Assembly: GCF_038050405.1 (NCBI RefSeq)
Contig: NZ_CP150901.1
Coordinates: 3,286,001 to 3,350,000, forward strand
DNA length: 64,000 nt
Source: Paraburkholderia sp. IMGN_8
GTDB taxonomy: Bacteria > Pseudomonadota > Gammaproteobacteria > Burkholderiales > Burkholderiaceae
Direction: 5' to 3'
In this document: positions 24,627 through 35,561 of the stretch, one piece after another
Numbering within the stretch: the first letter of the stretch is position 1
Layout: every line of letters begins with the position of its first letter
The notes under the pieces: model-generated
Database searches by the model: none
Told to the model about the DNA's origin: nothing
What the model saw: the letters and a program-made list of their open reading frames with translations, nothing else
Made by a program: the position numbers and the translations under genes

Positions 24627-26189
24627 ATGAACCCGTCGACACAACCCGGCGCCCCAGCGCCTCTGACCGGTGCCAGGTTCGCACTTGGCACGCTCGCCGT
24701 GGCGCTCGCCACTTTCATGAACGTGCTGGATTCGTCCATCGCCAACGTGGCGATTCCGACGATATCGGGCAATCTCGGCGTATCGGTCGACGAAGGCACG
24801 TGGGTAATCACGCTGTTCGCCGCGGCCAACGCCGTGTCGATCCCGCTGACCGGCTGGCTCACGCAGCGTGTTGGGCAAGTGAAGCTTTTCGTCTGGGCGA
24901 TCCTGCTGTTCGTCTTTTCGTCCTGGCTGTGCGGCATGGCCCCCACCCTGCCGGTGATGCTTGCCGCCCGCATCTTGCAGGGCGCGGTGGCCGGCCCGCT
25001 CGTGCCACTGTCGCAAGCGCTGCTGCTCGGCTCGTTCCCGAAGGAGAAGAGTTCGAGCGCGCTGTCGCTGTGGGCGATGACGGCAACAGTCGGGCCGATC
25101 GCGGGGCCGGCGTTAGGCGGTTGGATTACCGACAGCTACAGCTGGTCGTGGATCTTCTACATCAACATTCCGGTGGGGCTGTTCGCCGCCGGGACGATCT
25201 GGGCGATCTACCGCGAGCGCGAAACGCCCGCCCGCAAATTGCCGATCGACAAGGTCGGCCTGATCTCGCTGATCGCGTGGGTCGCGTCGCTGCAGATCAT
25301 GCTCGACAAGGGCAAGGACCTCGACTGGTTCAATTCCCCGGTGATCTGGGCGTTGAGCGTGTTCGCGCTGATCAGCTTCGTGTTCTTCCTGATCTGGGAG
25401 CTGACCGAGGAAAAGCCGATCATCGACCTGCGGCTCTTTGCCGGACGCAATTTCCTGGGCGGCACAGTGGCGATTTCGGTGGCGTATGCGGTGTTCTTTG
25501 CGAATCTGGTGATCCTGCCGCAGTGGATTCAGGGATTTCTCGGTTACCGCTCGGTCGACGCGGGGCTCGTGACGGCGCCGCTCGGTATCTTCGCGGTGAT
25601 CCTCGCGCCGGTGATGGGGAAGATCATGCCGAAGTCGGATATGCGGGTGCTCGCGACGCTGGCCTTCCTCGGCTTTGCCGGCGTGTTCTTCATGCGCTCT
25701 CACTACAACACGGGCGTTGATCCGTTCACGCTAGTGCTGCCTACGCTGCTGCAAGGTATTCCCACCGCCCTCTTCTTCACACCGCTCACTGCGATCATCC
25801 TGTCGGGGCTGTCACCCGACAAGATTCCCGCAGCCGCCGGCCTGTCCAACTTCGTGCGGGTGTTCGCCGGCGCGGTCGGGACATCGCTGATGAGCACGGG
25901 CTGGGACAACCGGACGATCCTGCATCACGCCCAACTGGTCGAACAGACGAGCGTGAACAACCCGAATTTCGTCGACGCCATCGCCTCACTGCAGACGACG
26001 CTCAACGCCGCCACGCCAAAAGCGCTGGCGTTTTTCGAAGCGTCGCTGAACCAGCAGGCCACGATGCTCGGCCTGAACGACATCTTCTGGCTGTCGGCGG
26101 TGATCTTCATCGTGATCATTCCGCTGATCTGGGTGACGAAGCCCGGCAAGGGCGCGAGCGCGGGCGCAGCAGGCGCCGGCGGCCACTGA
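24627..26189 (+). CDS. DHA2-family multidrug efflux pump (EmrB-like)
   Basis: A 520-residue inner-membrane antiporter with 14 predicted helices and the DHA2 motifs: LDSSIANVAIPTI in helix 1, GWLTQRVGQVKLF (motif A), and PIAGPALGGWITDSYSWSWIFYINIPVG (motif C and the following loop). I use the ATG at 24627 because of CAGGA 6 bases before it. With the outer-membrane channel and HlyD adaptor just downstream it forms a tripartite EmrAB-TolC-type exporter. Drugs, phenolics or aromatic acids are typical cargo. Transcription is probably repressed by the MarR protein encoded next. Confidence 0.95.
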   Translation: MNPSTQPGAPAPLTGARFALGTLAVALATFMNVLDSSIANVAIPTISGNLGVSVDEGTWVITLFAAANAVSIPLTGWLTQRVGQVKLFVWAILLFVFSSWLCGMAPTLPVMLAARILQGAVAGPLVPLSQALLLGSFPKEKSSSALSLWAMTATVGPIAGPALGGWITDSYSWSWIFYINIPVGLFAAGTIWAIYRERETPARKLPIDKVGLISLIAWVASLQIMLDKGKDLDWFNSPVIWALSVFALISFVFFLIWELTEEKPIIDLRLFAGRNFLGGTVAISVAYAVFFANLVILPQWIQGFLGYRSVDAGLVTAPLGIFAVILAPVMGKIMPKSDMRVLATLAFLGFAGVFFMRSHYNTGVDPFTLVLPTLLQGIPTALFFTPLTAIILSGLSPDKIPAAAGLSNFVRVFAGAVGTSLMSTGWDNRTILHHAQLVEQTSVNNPNFVDAIASLQTTLNAATPKALAFFEASLNQQATMLGLNDIFWLSAVIFIVIIPLIWVTKPGKGASAGAAGAGGH

Positions 26190-26240
26190 TTGGTGGACGG
26201 GAAAGCAACCCGCCGCGAAGAGCGGGATCCAAAAATCCTC

Positions 26241-26269
26241 TTGACACTATCTGACTATGCAGCTATTGT
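26241..26269 (+). promoter_or_regulatory. sigma-70 promoter of the marR gene
   Basis: TTGACA (26241-26246) and TATTGT (26264-26269) are separated by 17 bases. A TATCTGA half-site at 26248-26254 lies in the spacer, so MarR could autoregulate here. Confidence 0.7.
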
Positions 26270-26294
26270 CATTATCAACAAACAGGGGAGCGCC

Positions 26295-26732
26295 ATGGAC
26301 CACTACACGAACGAAAGTTTCATGCTTACGGACAGCGTCGGCCTCACGCTGACCCTGGCGCGCAACATGATTACGGCGGAGATGGACGCGGCCCTCAAGG
26401 ACCTCGACATCAGCAGCCAGCAGATGGGCATTGTGCTGTCACTCAGTCGCGGCGTCGCGGCAACACCGTTCGAACTGTCGAAGTTGCTCGGCGTCGATTC
26501 GGGACTCATGACGCGCATGCTGGACAAGCTGGAAACGAAGGGTTTGCTGGAGCGTTCGCGTAGCGTCGACGATCGCCGCGTGGTCAATCTGACGCTGACG
26601 GAAAAGGGTGAAGCACTTGCAACCCGGATTCCGGAAATCGCACCGCAAGTGCTGAACGCGCGCCTGAAGAAGTTCACCAGTGCCGAGTTCGAAGAGCTGC
26701 GTCGCCTGCTTCACAAGTTCATCGGCGAATGA
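26295..26732 (+). CDS. MarR-family transcriptional regulator
   Basis: A 145-residue winged-helix regulator starting at 26295, with GGGGAG upstream. The recognition region VAATPFELSKLLGVDSGLMTRMLDKLETKGLLERSRSVDDRRVVNLTLTEKG shows the helix-turn-helix followed by the DDRR wing tip. It sits inside the efflux operon between pump and channel, has its own promoter, and matching palindromic sites lie before the pump gene. Release by a phenolic or drug ligand is the usual mechanism. Confidence 0.94.
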   Translation: MDHYTNESFMLTDSVGLTLTLARNMITAEMDAALKDLDISSQQMGIVLSLSRGVAATPFELSKLLGVDSGLMTRMLDKLETKGLLERSRSVDDRRVVNLTLTEKGEALATRIPEIAPQVLNARLKKFTSAEFEELRRLLHKFIGE

Positions 26733-26784
26733 GCCGGGTTAAGCAGGTCCGCTTTTTTTGCCCAATTAACTGATAGGTCAGAAA

Positions 26785-28293
26785 ATGAATAAACAGTCTT
26801 CTCAAACCGGTGGCGCCTCCCGTGTGACGAAACTGGGCGTATCCGTGATCTTCGCTGCCGTGCTCTCCGCTTGTGCCAACTACGCCGGCATCCACAGCGA
26901 CAAGCAGATGGCCGAGCCGAAGCAGTTCGAAACCACACAAAGCCTGCCGGCCGAAAGCGGTCACTGGCCGGCTGCGGACTGGGCCGACCAGTTCGGCGAC
27001 GCGCAGCTGAAGGCACTGCTCGCCGAAGCCCTCAAGGGTAGCCCGACGCTCGCGCAGGCCCGCGCCCGGGTCGCCCAGGCGCAGGCGTTCAGCGAAACCG
27101 CGAAGGCCAGCACGCTGCCGCGCGTCGACGCGAACTACTCGCTCACGCGCCAGCAGTACAGCGGCAACGCGCTCGTGCCGCCGCCCTACGCCGGCTCCTG
27201 GCAGACCGAGAACAAGGGGCTGTTGAGCGCTTCCTACGACCTCGACCTGTGGGGCAAGAACCGGGAAGCGCTGAAGGCGGCCCTGTCGCAGGTGCAGGCA
27301 AGCCAGGCTGACGCCGAAGTCGTCAAGCTCACGCTGAATACGTCGATTGCACGCACCTACAACCAGTTCGCCCGTCTGTATGCCCTGCGCGACATCGCGC
27401 AGCAGGAGGTTACGCGCCGCGAACAGATCGACCGCATCACGGCGGGTCGCATCGCGACCGGACTCGATACCGAAGTGGAGCGTAAAACCGCGCAGGCCAA
27501 TCTCGCCACGAGCCATGCCAATCTCGCGGCGCTCGACGGCAGCATTCTGACCACGCGTTATCAGCTGGCCGCGTTGCTCGGGGCAGGTCCGGATCGCGGT
27601 CTGACGATCGCGCGCCCGGCGCTCGGTATCGGCGACGAAGTACGTCTGCCGGACAACCTGCCGGCGGATCTGGTGAGCCGCCGCCCGGATATCGTCGCGG
27701 CCCGCTGGCGCGTCGACGCGCTCACGCACGAGGTAAAGGAAGCCAAGGCCGAGTTCTACCCGGACATCAACCTGAGCGTGGCCATGGGTCTCGACGCGTT
27801 CGGCTTCGGCCGGTTCCTCACCGCCGCGAGCCGCACGGGTTCGGCAGGCGCCGCGATCCATCTGCCGATCTTCGATGGCGGTGAATTGCGCGCGCAACTG
27901 AAAGGCCGTTACGCCGAATTCGACTATGCGGTGGCCGGTTACAACCAGACGCTGATTACCGCGCTGACCGACGTTGCTACGCAGCTTGCGCAGATCCGTT
28001 CGAGCGATGCACAACTCGCCGATGCACAGGCCGCGCAAGACGCCGCTCGCAGCGCCGACCAACTGGCGATCACGCAATACAAGGCCGGCCTGACCAACCA
28101 GCTGACCGTGCTCAATGCCGACATGAATGCGTTGAACGCCGATCAGGCCGTTGCCGATCTGAAGATGAACCGCCGCGACCAGCAGATCGCACTCGCTTCC
28201 GCACTCGGCGGCGGTTATGTCGATACATCGAAAGATGAAACCCGTCGCGCGGACGCTGCCGCGCAATCCAGCCCCGTGGTCGCCGCGCGTTGA
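26785..28293 (+). CDS. outer-membrane efflux lipoprotein (NodT/OprM family)
   Basis: A 502-residue TolC-like channel. The N-terminus has a lipoprotein signal (VLSACANYAG, lipidated Cys near residue 31). The mature part has duplicated helical-hairpin repeats, including LAQARARVAQAQAFSETAKAS and LPADLVSRRPDIVAARWRVDA, a hallmark of the NodT family. It follows marR by 52 bases and would complete the exporter across the outer membrane. The start has only a weak ribosome site (AGGTCAGAAA), which also resembles part of the MarR operator. Confidence 0.94.
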   Translation: MNKQSSQTGGASRVTKLGVSVIFAAVLSACANYAGIHSDKQMAEPKQFETTQSLPAESGHWPAADWADQFGDAQLKALLAEALKGSPTLAQARARVAQAQAFSETAKASTLPRVDANYSLTRQQYSGNALVPPPYAGSWQTENKGLLSASYDLDLWGKNREALKAALSQVQASQADAEVVKLTLNTSIARTYNQFARLYALRDIAQQEVTRREQIDRITAGRIATGLDTEVERKTAQANLATSHANLAALDGSILTTRYQLAALLGAGPDRGLTIARPALGIGDEVRLPDNLPADLVSRRPDIVAARWRVDALTHEVKEAKAEFYPDINLSVAMGLDAFGFGRFLTAASRTGSAGAAIHLPIFDGGELRAQLKGRYAEFDYAVAGYNQTLITALTDVATQLAQIRSSDAQLADAQAAQDAARSADQLAITQYKAGLTNQLTVLNADMNALNADQAVADLKMNRRDQQIALASALGGGYVDTSKDETRRADAAAQSSPVVAAR

Positions 28294-28330
28294 TACGGCA
28301 CACGTTCGCACACCCGTCAGGAGAACTGAA

Positions 28331-29632
28331 ATGAGCGATACCGACACGTCCGACCGCAAGACGGCGGACACCGATGCAGTCATCGAGAACACCAGCAGCG
28401 CACCGGCCGCACCCGCGGACAACGCGCCAAAAGCGACCCCGCCACGCAAGCGCAAGCTGCTGCTCTCGCTCCTCGGCATAGCCGTAGCGGCAGCGGGCGC
28501 GGCGTACAGCGCGTACTACATCACATACGGCCGTTATTACCAGTCGACTGACGACGCCTACGTCAGCGGCAATCTCGTCCAATTGACACCGCAGGTCACC
28601 GGCACCGTGGTGGCGGTCAACGCGGACGACACGCAGATCGTCAAGCAAGGCGACCCGGTCGTCACGCTCGACGGCGCCGATGCGAAAGTCGCGTTGATGA
28701 ACGCCGAGGCGACGCTTGGCCAGACCGTGCGACAAGTCAGCGGCCTTTACGTGAACAACAATTTCTATGCGGCAACGGTGGCCCAACGCGCGGCGGACCT
28801 CGCTCGCGCCAACGACGATCTGCACCGGCGTGAGGCCGTCGCCGGCACGGGTGCGGTGTCTGCCGAAGACATTGCTCACGCCCGCGATGCGGTGAACGTC
28901 GCCCAGGCCGCGCTCGACGCTGCCCGCCAGCAGGCTGAAGCCAATCACGCACTGACCGACCGCACGACGATCGAACAGCATCCGAATGTGCAGGCCGCTG
29001 CGTCGAAGGTCCGCGATGCCTACCTGAACTACGCACGCAACACGTTGCCGGCACCCGTCACCGGTTATGTCGCTCGCCGCTCGGTGCAGGTCGGGCAGCG
29101 CGTCGCGCCGGGTACGCCGCTGATGGCGATCGTGCCGCTCGACGGTGTGTGGGTCGATGCGAACTTCAAGGAAGGGCAACTCAGGCATATGCGCATCGGT
29201 CAGCCTGTCGTACTGACGGCCGATGTGTACGGCTCCGGCGTCAAATACCACGGCCGGGTAGTGGGTTTCTCAGCGGGCACGGGCAGCGCCTTTGCCGTGT
29301 TGCCGGCGCAGAACGCCACGGGCAACTGGATCAAGATCGTCCAGCGTCTGCCGGTACGTATCCAACTCGATCAGCATGAACTCGAAGCGCATCCGTTGCG
29401 TATCGGCCTGTCCATGCAAGTCGACACCGATACCCGCGACGATTCCGGCACGCAACTCGGCGCCGCGGTCACGACGGCCTATCACACCGATGTATTTGCG
29501 CAGTACGGTGCGCAGGCCGACGCAGAGATCGCGAAGATCATTACCCAGAACGAGGTGGCGTCGCACACGGTTGCCGCAGCGCCGTCAGCGAAGAACGTTG
29601 CGACGCGCGCTCAGGCGCGCAACGCGGGTTGA
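28331..29632 (+). CDS. HlyD/EmrA-family membrane fusion protein
   Basis: A 433-residue periplasmic adaptor. After a disordered N-terminus (about 1-40), a single membrane helix (about 43-62) anchors it. A lipoyl-like half (YYQSTDDAYVSGNLVQLTPQ, typical of EmrA), a coiled-coil hairpin (about 115-220) and a second half (VTGYVARRSVQVGQRVAPGT) follow. The ATG at 28331 is preceded by AGGAGAACTGAA. It links the DHA2 pump to the NodT channel and closes the operon. The C-terminal about 35 residues are low-complexity. Confidence 0.95.
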   Translation: MSDTDTSDRKTADTDAVIENTSSAPAAPADNAPKATPPRKRKLLLSLLGIAVAAAGAAYSAYYITYGRYYQSTDDAYVSGNLVQLTPQVTGTVVAVNADDTQIVKQGDPVVTLDGADAKVALMNAEATLGQTVRQVSGLYVNNNFYAATVAQRAADLARANDDLHRREAVAGTGAVSAEDIAHARDAVNVAQAALDAARQQAEANHALTDRTTIEQHPNVQAAASKVRDAYLNYARNTLPAPVTGYVARRSVQVGQRVAPGTPLMAIVPLDGVWVDANFKEGQLRHMRIGQPVVLTADVYGSGVKYHGRVVGFSAGTGSAFAVLPAQNATGNWIKIVQRLPVRIQLDQHELEAHPLRIGLSMQVDTDTRDDSGTQLGAAVTTAYHTDVFAQYGAQADAEIAKIITQNEVASHTVAAAPSAKNVATRAQARNAG

Positions 29633-29721
29633 CCGCCGGCCAATCAAGCCTCCCGCTACCCGCCACGCCTCGCAAGACGGACGGGTAGCAGGAGCGCAAG
29701 TCGGCTCGGCTGAGCGTCTTT

Positions 29722-31581
29722 TTACTGATCAGGGTTATCGTCCCAGCGTCTCTGACTCTTGTGGTAACTGCTCCAGTTGTTGCCACCTTTGCAGACCAGC
29801 TGCGAGCCCTGAGCCTGGCACGAGGCCTCGTAGCCCGGCGAATAGAGCCACTCACCGACCCAGTGCCAATTGACGTGCGAGTCACCTTGCGGTGTATACG
29901 GCACAAAGTTGGCAGCGTCGTCCGTGCTGCCGGAGCCGGTGTAGCGGGCCACGGTCGGATACGGAAACACCGGGCGAGTACGTGTGGTCTGACCGCTCGT
30001 GTCCACGATCGACGCCACCACCTTGCCGGGCTTCGTGCCGCTCTCGGTCCACGCCATCACCGGCGTCAGGATGTCGAAAACGTTCGGCCCGTTTCCGCCA
30101 CCGCAGTGCGCGACTCCGGGGAACAGGTAAAGCCTGGCAAACTGTTCGAACCGCTCGTGACCCATGAGCTTTCTCATCTCGTGGTAATACTCAAGCGTCG
30201 ACTGTGGCGAGATGTGTTGATCCTCCAGGCCGTGCCACAAGATCAGCTTGCCGCCGTGACTGGCGAATTGACGCAGGTCGGGATCGGTTGCCGCGAGATA
30301 GTTTGAAGTCTGCACCGTCTTCACGAAGGAATCGATCGTGAACTTCAGGTCGGTAATCGTGGCGGCAGGGTTGGAGCCGTTGAAGTAGTCGAGGTAGCGC
30401 AGGAATGGCAAAACGAAGCCGATAGTTCCGCTCGGCCCGGCGTCCGTATCCGGCACGAACAAATTCCAATTCAGCTCTGAACCCCATTCACGCGAGATGG
30501 GCTGCTCGAGGTGAGCCCCGTTCGCATCGGTCGCCCCATCGTGTATCTGGCGCACGACAGTTGCCTCCGCCTGCGAGAGACAGGTCGACGCGGCTTGTCC
30601 TTTCGCACAAAGCATCGTCATTGGATCGAAGTGGCAGGATTGCGGATCGTCGATCACCCCGTCGGCGACGCCATCGATGTTGTCGCACGCCTTCAATACA
30701 GCCGCGTGGATCAGCGGCAGCTTGCTCGCCAGCAGGATGTACTTGCCGGTCGTCGGATCGACGTTCACCGCCGCGGGCCAGGCGTGATGAAACGTATTCT
30801 GCACAAGGAGGTCGTTGGCAGGGGCACCCGCAACGATGCCGTCAAAGTCCTCCGGGTAGCGCTGGGCCTCCATCAACGCCTCACGGCCGCCATCGGAACA
30901 ACCGTCGAAATACGAATACTTCGCCGGCCGGGCGTAAAACTTGTTGATGATCGCCTTGGCCACCTGCGAAGTTGCGTGCTCAGCACGATAGGCGAAATCG
31001 ATCTTTGCGTTGGGGTCGAGCGCCCATGATCCGTCGTAACCTCCTTCGTGACCCATGTCGGTCGCGGCCACGGCGATCTGTCCGTTGGTGACGGGCACAC
31101 ACGTTGTCGCCATCGGCGCACTGATGGAGAGGTTGCCGCAGAGGCCGCCACAACCGGTCTGCAGATAGCGTTGCGTCCAGCCCTGAGTCGGCAGGCGCAA
31201 CTCGAACAGCGAGGCGCCGGGACCGATACTGCCCTTCACGTCGCAAACGGGCGTGGGCAGTGTGGTATTCCCCACGCTCGTCCCCGCAGGGAGCAGCGTC
31301 GCGGATGTAATGGTGACTGTGCCGTCGGTCACCCCGCTCAAGTCCAGGCTCGCTACGGCCGAGCAGTCCATGGCGGGCATGACCGCCGGGAGGTTTGCCA
31401 TCCCTGTGGCAGCGCTTGCGCCCAACGGCCAGGCAATCATCACAAGCAGAGCGGCAGCTCCGGCGAGCGCGGTCAACAATCGGCCGGCGGCGCCCCGCTG
31501 AAGGAACCTCATATTTCCCAAGACTCGAGTCGCTATCAGCAAACCTCGTGTCACCCATCCTGCGTTCCAGAGTACAGGCAT
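29722..31581 (-). CDS. tannase/feruloyl esterase family protein
   Basis: A 619-residue exported alpha/beta-hydrolase that should cleave ester bonds of plant phenolics or related esters. The nucleophile is Ser229 in FDGCSDGGREALMEAQRYP. The acid (GLEDQHISP) and histidine (GVAHCGGG) motifs follow, and the Cys flanking Ser and His are the disulfide pair of this family. A hydrophobic segment at about 33-57 ending GASAATG is the export signal. The start at 31581 is supported by AGGAG 6 bases upstream, giving an unusually long 30-residue N-region. It converges on the efflux operon. Exact substrate choice is unknown. Confidence 0.92.
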   Translation of the reverse strand: MPVLWNAGWVTRGLLIATRVLGNMRFLQRGAAGRLLTALAGAAALLVMIAWPLGASAATGMANLPAVMPAMDCSAVASLDLSGVTDGTVTITSATLLPAGTSVGNTTLPTPVCDVKGSIGPGASLFELRLPTQGWTQRYLQTGCGGLCGNLSISAPMATTCVPVTNGQIAVAATDMGHEGGYDGSWALDPNAKIDFAYRAEHATSQVAKAIINKFYARPAKYSYFDGCSDGGREALMEAQRYPEDFDGIVAGAPANDLLVQNTFHHAWPAAVNVDPTTGKYILLASKLPLIHAAVLKACDNIDGVADGVIDDPQSCHFDPMTMLCAKGQAASTCLSQAEATVVRQIHDGATDANGAHLEQPISREWGSELNWNLFVPDTDAGPSGTIGFVLPFLRYLDYFNGSNPAATITDLKFTIDSFVKTVQTSNYLAATDPDLRQFASHGGKLILWHGLEDQHISPQSTLEYYHEMRKLMGHERFEQFARLYLFPGVAHCGGGNGPNVFDILTPVMAWTESGTKPGKVVASIVDTSGQTTRTRPVFPYPTVARYTGSGSTDDAANFVPYTPQGDSHVNWHWVGEWLYSPGYEASCQAQGSQLVCKGGNNWSSYHKSQRRWDDNPDQ

Positions 31582-32400
31582 CTTTGTCTCCTGTCGTTAT
31601 CGTCGATTTGCCGCGGGGCTGGCGCTATCAGTGGCCATTGGCAGCGGCGATTGCATGAAGCACACCGGAAGAAGCGGCCTCGATGTGCGCGTACCAATAT
31701 ATGCGGCGAGCGGACGCGGAAGAAGGAGCGAAAGTGTCGACTGGAGGAAGATGAGAACGGGCAATCCAGATCTCTCAAGATGCCCAAACCGAAAACGAAC
31801 GAAAATCCGAATTCTTCTGCAATCCGAAATCTCTGGAAAATCAACGAGGTAGACATGCCAGCGGGACGGCGGTCATCGTCCCAACGACGCAAGCTCGGCT
31901 GAGCTATCTCAGTCGCCGCTTGTCCGGGCGATAAGAAAAACAGATTGGATTAGTCATCTTTCGCAATAGATGACCGTCCGAGACATTAGCTATTCTAAGC
32001 GTGCAATCACTGACGACCGCGACGTGCTGCGTCTTGAGGGGCCGTTGCGGCCCGGTGGCGCAGCTCGCCGGCGCCGTCAACGCAGTGCGCCGCGGCGACT
32101 CTCGTGTCACGATCCGGCAATCGCACAGGACGCCGCAGCCTACATCGTCTCGACCGTCACAATATCTATGTCCAGCAACGGGCCGCTTCTGAAAGACCCG
32201 CCGCTTCAAAATGCAATTATTTTTCAATGCGGCGACTTCCTTCAGGTTCTCATAAGCTAAATCAATCTAGATTTCGCGCGCAGCCGCCGATGGCCGCTTC
32301 ACCGTACCTGTGGACTAGCGCCCAATAAGCCACCCGTCTTCAGCCATCCGTGATACGCCGGTAGCGGATCCCGCCCCGACCACCCACGCGCCCACTAGAA
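31582..32400. other. long gene-poor gap
   Basis: This is an 819-base stretch, less GC-biased than its surroundings, with no credible gene. The open frames found here are short, overlap on opposite strands, lack ribosome sites and match nothing I recognise. It should contain the tannase promoter at its left end. No RNA gene or repeat was recognised. Confidence 0.5.
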
Positions 32401-33324
32401 ATGAACAGCAACGCTTCCCCTTCGCAATCCGATGTGTGGTCCGATTGGCTCCTGCATACCCGGCACGCCGATGATCCAGAGCAAGAACGAGCCCTCCATG
32501 CCGAACTCGAACAACACGCCGATCGTGTCCTCGACGGCGCGCGGCTTGCCTCAGGTATGACGCTCGCGGACATCGGCTCCGGCGATGGCCTGATTGCCTT
32601 GCGCGCCATCAACCGCATCGGTCCATCGCTGCGCGTGGTCATGGCGGACATTTCGGAACCCCTGCTTCGTCACGCTGAAGCGCTCGCGGTTCAACGTGAC
32701 GTCCGGGATCAGTGCACCTTCGTTCAATGCTCCGCCGACGCACTCAAAGGCATTGACGATGCCTCAGTCGATGCCGTCACGACTCGGGCTGTACTCGCTT
32801 ATGTACCCGACAAGATTGCCGCTTTGCGGGAATTCCACCGGATTCTGCGGCCGGGTGGCCGAATCTCGATTGCTGAACCTATTCTTCGCGACGATGCATT
32901 CGAGGCGAGCTCTTTAAAGACCTTCGTCGACGCGCTCCCCCCGGAATCGGACGAACCGTTCTTTCGCCTTCTGCATCGCTGGAAAGTGGCGCAATTTCCC
33001 GATACAGAGGAAAAGATTTCCGCGAGTCCACTGACCAACTATAGTGAACGCGATCTGGTCCGCTTCGCGCTCGATACAGGATTCGCGGACATTCACATGG
33101 AATTCCACATCGACGTACGCCCCTCTGCGGTCACCTCCTGGGAGGTGCTGCTTGGCACTTCGCCCCACCCTTGGGCTCCGTCGCTCGGGGTCATTCTCGC
33201 CGAGCAGTTCACGGTGGAAGAACGACAATTCTTCGAACAGGTTTTCCGCGCGCATGTCGAGGGTCGCCAGTTGGTCACGGCTGAGCGCACCGCTTACCTT
33301 ACCGCAACGAAAACCATGCGGTGA
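32401..33324 (+). CDS. class I SAM-dependent methyltransferase
   Basis: A 307-residue cytoplasmic enzyme. SAM-binding motif I is LADIGSGDGLIALRA (about residues 54-69), motif II reads VVMADISEPLLRHAE, and the post-motif is FHRILRPGGRISIAEP, a UbiE/COQ5-like pattern. The C-terminal 100 residues are a less conserved cap that probably selects the acceptor. The acceptor is unknown. No clear Shine-Dalgarno precedes the ATG, and no functional partner is adjacent. Confidence 0.88.
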   Translation: MNSNASPSQSDVWSDWLLHTRHADDPEQERALHAELEQHADRVLDGARLASGMTLADIGSGDGLIALRAINRIGPSLRVVMADISEPLLRHAEALAVQRDVRDQCTFVQCSADALKGIDDASVDAVTTRAVLAYVPDKIAALREFHRILRPGGRISIAEPILRDDAFEASSLKTFVDALPPESDEPFFRLLHRWKVAQFPDTEEKISASPLTNYSERDLVRFALDTGFADIHMEFHIDVRPSAVTSWEVLLGTSPHPWAPSLGVILAEQFTVEERQFFEQVFRAHVEGRQLVTAERTAYLTATKTMR

Positions 33325-33399
33325 AGCCAGCGGCACCTTCGGCCGCGATCGTCCTGCGAAGTACGAGGGCGCGCCGAACGGTGTGTGATCCCGGTACGC

Positions 33400-34299
33400 C
33401 TATCGGTTGTTCGCCCACTCGCGCACCGCCTGTGCGAACAACCTTAGCGCGGTGGGCGGGTGGCGGTTAGCAGGGTAATAAAGGCACAAGCCAGGAAAAG
33501 AAGGACTCCACTCGGGAAGCAAGTGGACCAGCCGACCCGACGCCAGATGCTCTGCCACCTCGTCTTGCGGGACCCATGCGATGCCGATTCCAGCGAGGGC
33601 AGCCTCGATCATGAGATTGAGGTTGCCGAGGGTCATCGGTCCGGCCACATCTATGTTGGCGCTCTTGCCGCGGTGTTCGAGATCCCAACGATAAAGGGTC
33701 CCGCTCTCGAACCTGAAGCGAATGCAACGATGCTGCGCAAGGTCGTGCGGCGCCTTTGGCGGCTCGTGACACGAGAGATATTCTCGTGACGCGACCGCGG
33801 CGAAACGCATGTCAGCTCCAAACCGGACCGCGATCATATCGCGCGGTACGTCGTCAAAGACGCGTATGCCAGCGTCGAAGCCGTCGGCCACGATATCGAC
33901 CAGCCGCGTGTCCACGACGAATTCGACGTGGATATCCGGATAAGCGGCCAGAAAGTCTGGAAGAACATGGCGGACGAGCGGTCTTGCTGAGGCCTCTGAA
34001 GCACTGATCCGGATCGAGCCCGATGGCCGGTCGTGCGCTGACGCCGCCTGATTCACCGCCTCTTCGAGGTCCGCGATTGCCGGCCTCACTCGCCGAAGGA
34101 ACTGCTCGCCCGCCTCAGTCAGCGCGACGGATCGCGTTGTGCGGTTAAACAGCCGCACCTCCAGCCGCGCCTCCAGACCCCGCATCGAATGGCTCAGCGC
34201 CGACGGCGAAACCCCCAGCGTGCGAGCAGCCGCCCGGAAGCTTCGCTGGTCAGCGATAGCGATAAAAGCAGTCAATTCAGATAGGCCGACACGCAACAT
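33400..34299 (-). CDS. LysR-family transcriptional regulator
   Basis: A 299-residue regulator with helix-turn-helix near residues 20-42 (FRAAARTLGVSPSALSHSMRGLEARLEVRLFNRTTR) and a typical periplasmic-binding-like effector domain. It belongs to the CrgA-like subgroup (RTTRSVALTEAGEQFL). It is divergent from an aldo/keto reductase gene 212 bases away, so that gene is its most likely target. The inducer is unknown. Confidence 0.94.
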   Translation of the reverse strand: MLRVGLSELTAFIAIADQRSFRAAARTLGVSPSALSHSMRGLEARLEVRLFNRTTRSVALTEAGEQFLRRVRPAIADLEEAVNQAASAHDRPSGSIRISASEASARPLVRHVLPDFLAAYPDIHVEFVVDTRLVDIVADGFDAGIRVFDDVPRDMIAVRFGADMRFAAVASREYLSCHEPPKAPHDLAQHRCIRFRFESGTLYRWDLEHRGKSANIDVAGPMTLGNLNLMIEAALAGIGIAWVPQDEVAEHLASGRLVHLLPEWSPSFPGLCLYYPANRHPPTALRLFAQAVREWANNR

Positions 34300-34301
34300 A
34301 G

Positions 34302-34316
34302 TTGAATTTATCTCAA
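34302..34316. promoter_or_regulatory. LysR-type T-N11-A box
   Basis: TTGAATTTATCTCAA has inverted ends (TTGA/TCAA) and an inner T-N11-A spacing. It starts 3 bases upstream of the regulator's own ATG in the divergent region, and autoregulation is the natural reading. Confidence 0.5.
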
Positions 34317-34445
34317 TACCTCGTAGAAGTTTAGCCGGATTGTTGAGCGACGCACAACAGCCTAAGCTCTACAGCATTGAGCATCGACTGGTGCGTATCG
34401 GGCGCTACCAGCGGCAGGTGCCACGCGCGTGCGGATTCCAGTTAA

Positions 34446-35495
<1,050 letters not shown>

Positions 35496-35514
35496 TTTCC
35501 CTGTTTTACCCGTC

Positions 35515-35561
35515 GCAGCAATCCGCCGGTGTCTGCCTATCCCAGCACCGGCGGGCTGCTT
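35515..35561 (+). terminator. hairpin terminator after aldo/keto reductase
   Basis: The arms CCGCCGGTG (35523-35531) and CACCGGCGG (35546-35554) pair perfectly around a 14-base loop. AGCA/TGCT extend the stem outward, and a short TTT follows. Confidence 0.65.

Noticed and set aside
26719..28479. 586-codon minus-strand frame opposite the NodT channel gene
   Set aside because: It mirrors the codon structure of the lipoprotein gene and has an Arg/Val/Gly-rich meaningless composition.
29649..29718. Possible terminator after the HlyD gene (GCTACCCG/CGGGTAGC arms and a GCTC/GAGC stem before T5)
   Set aside because: The first has a long loop and no T run, and the second has only a 4-base stem. I could not choose one with confidence.
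31631..31852. 73-codon frame in the 31.6-32.4 kb gap
   Set aside because: No ribosome site, no recognisable family, overlapped by antisense frames. It is not supported.
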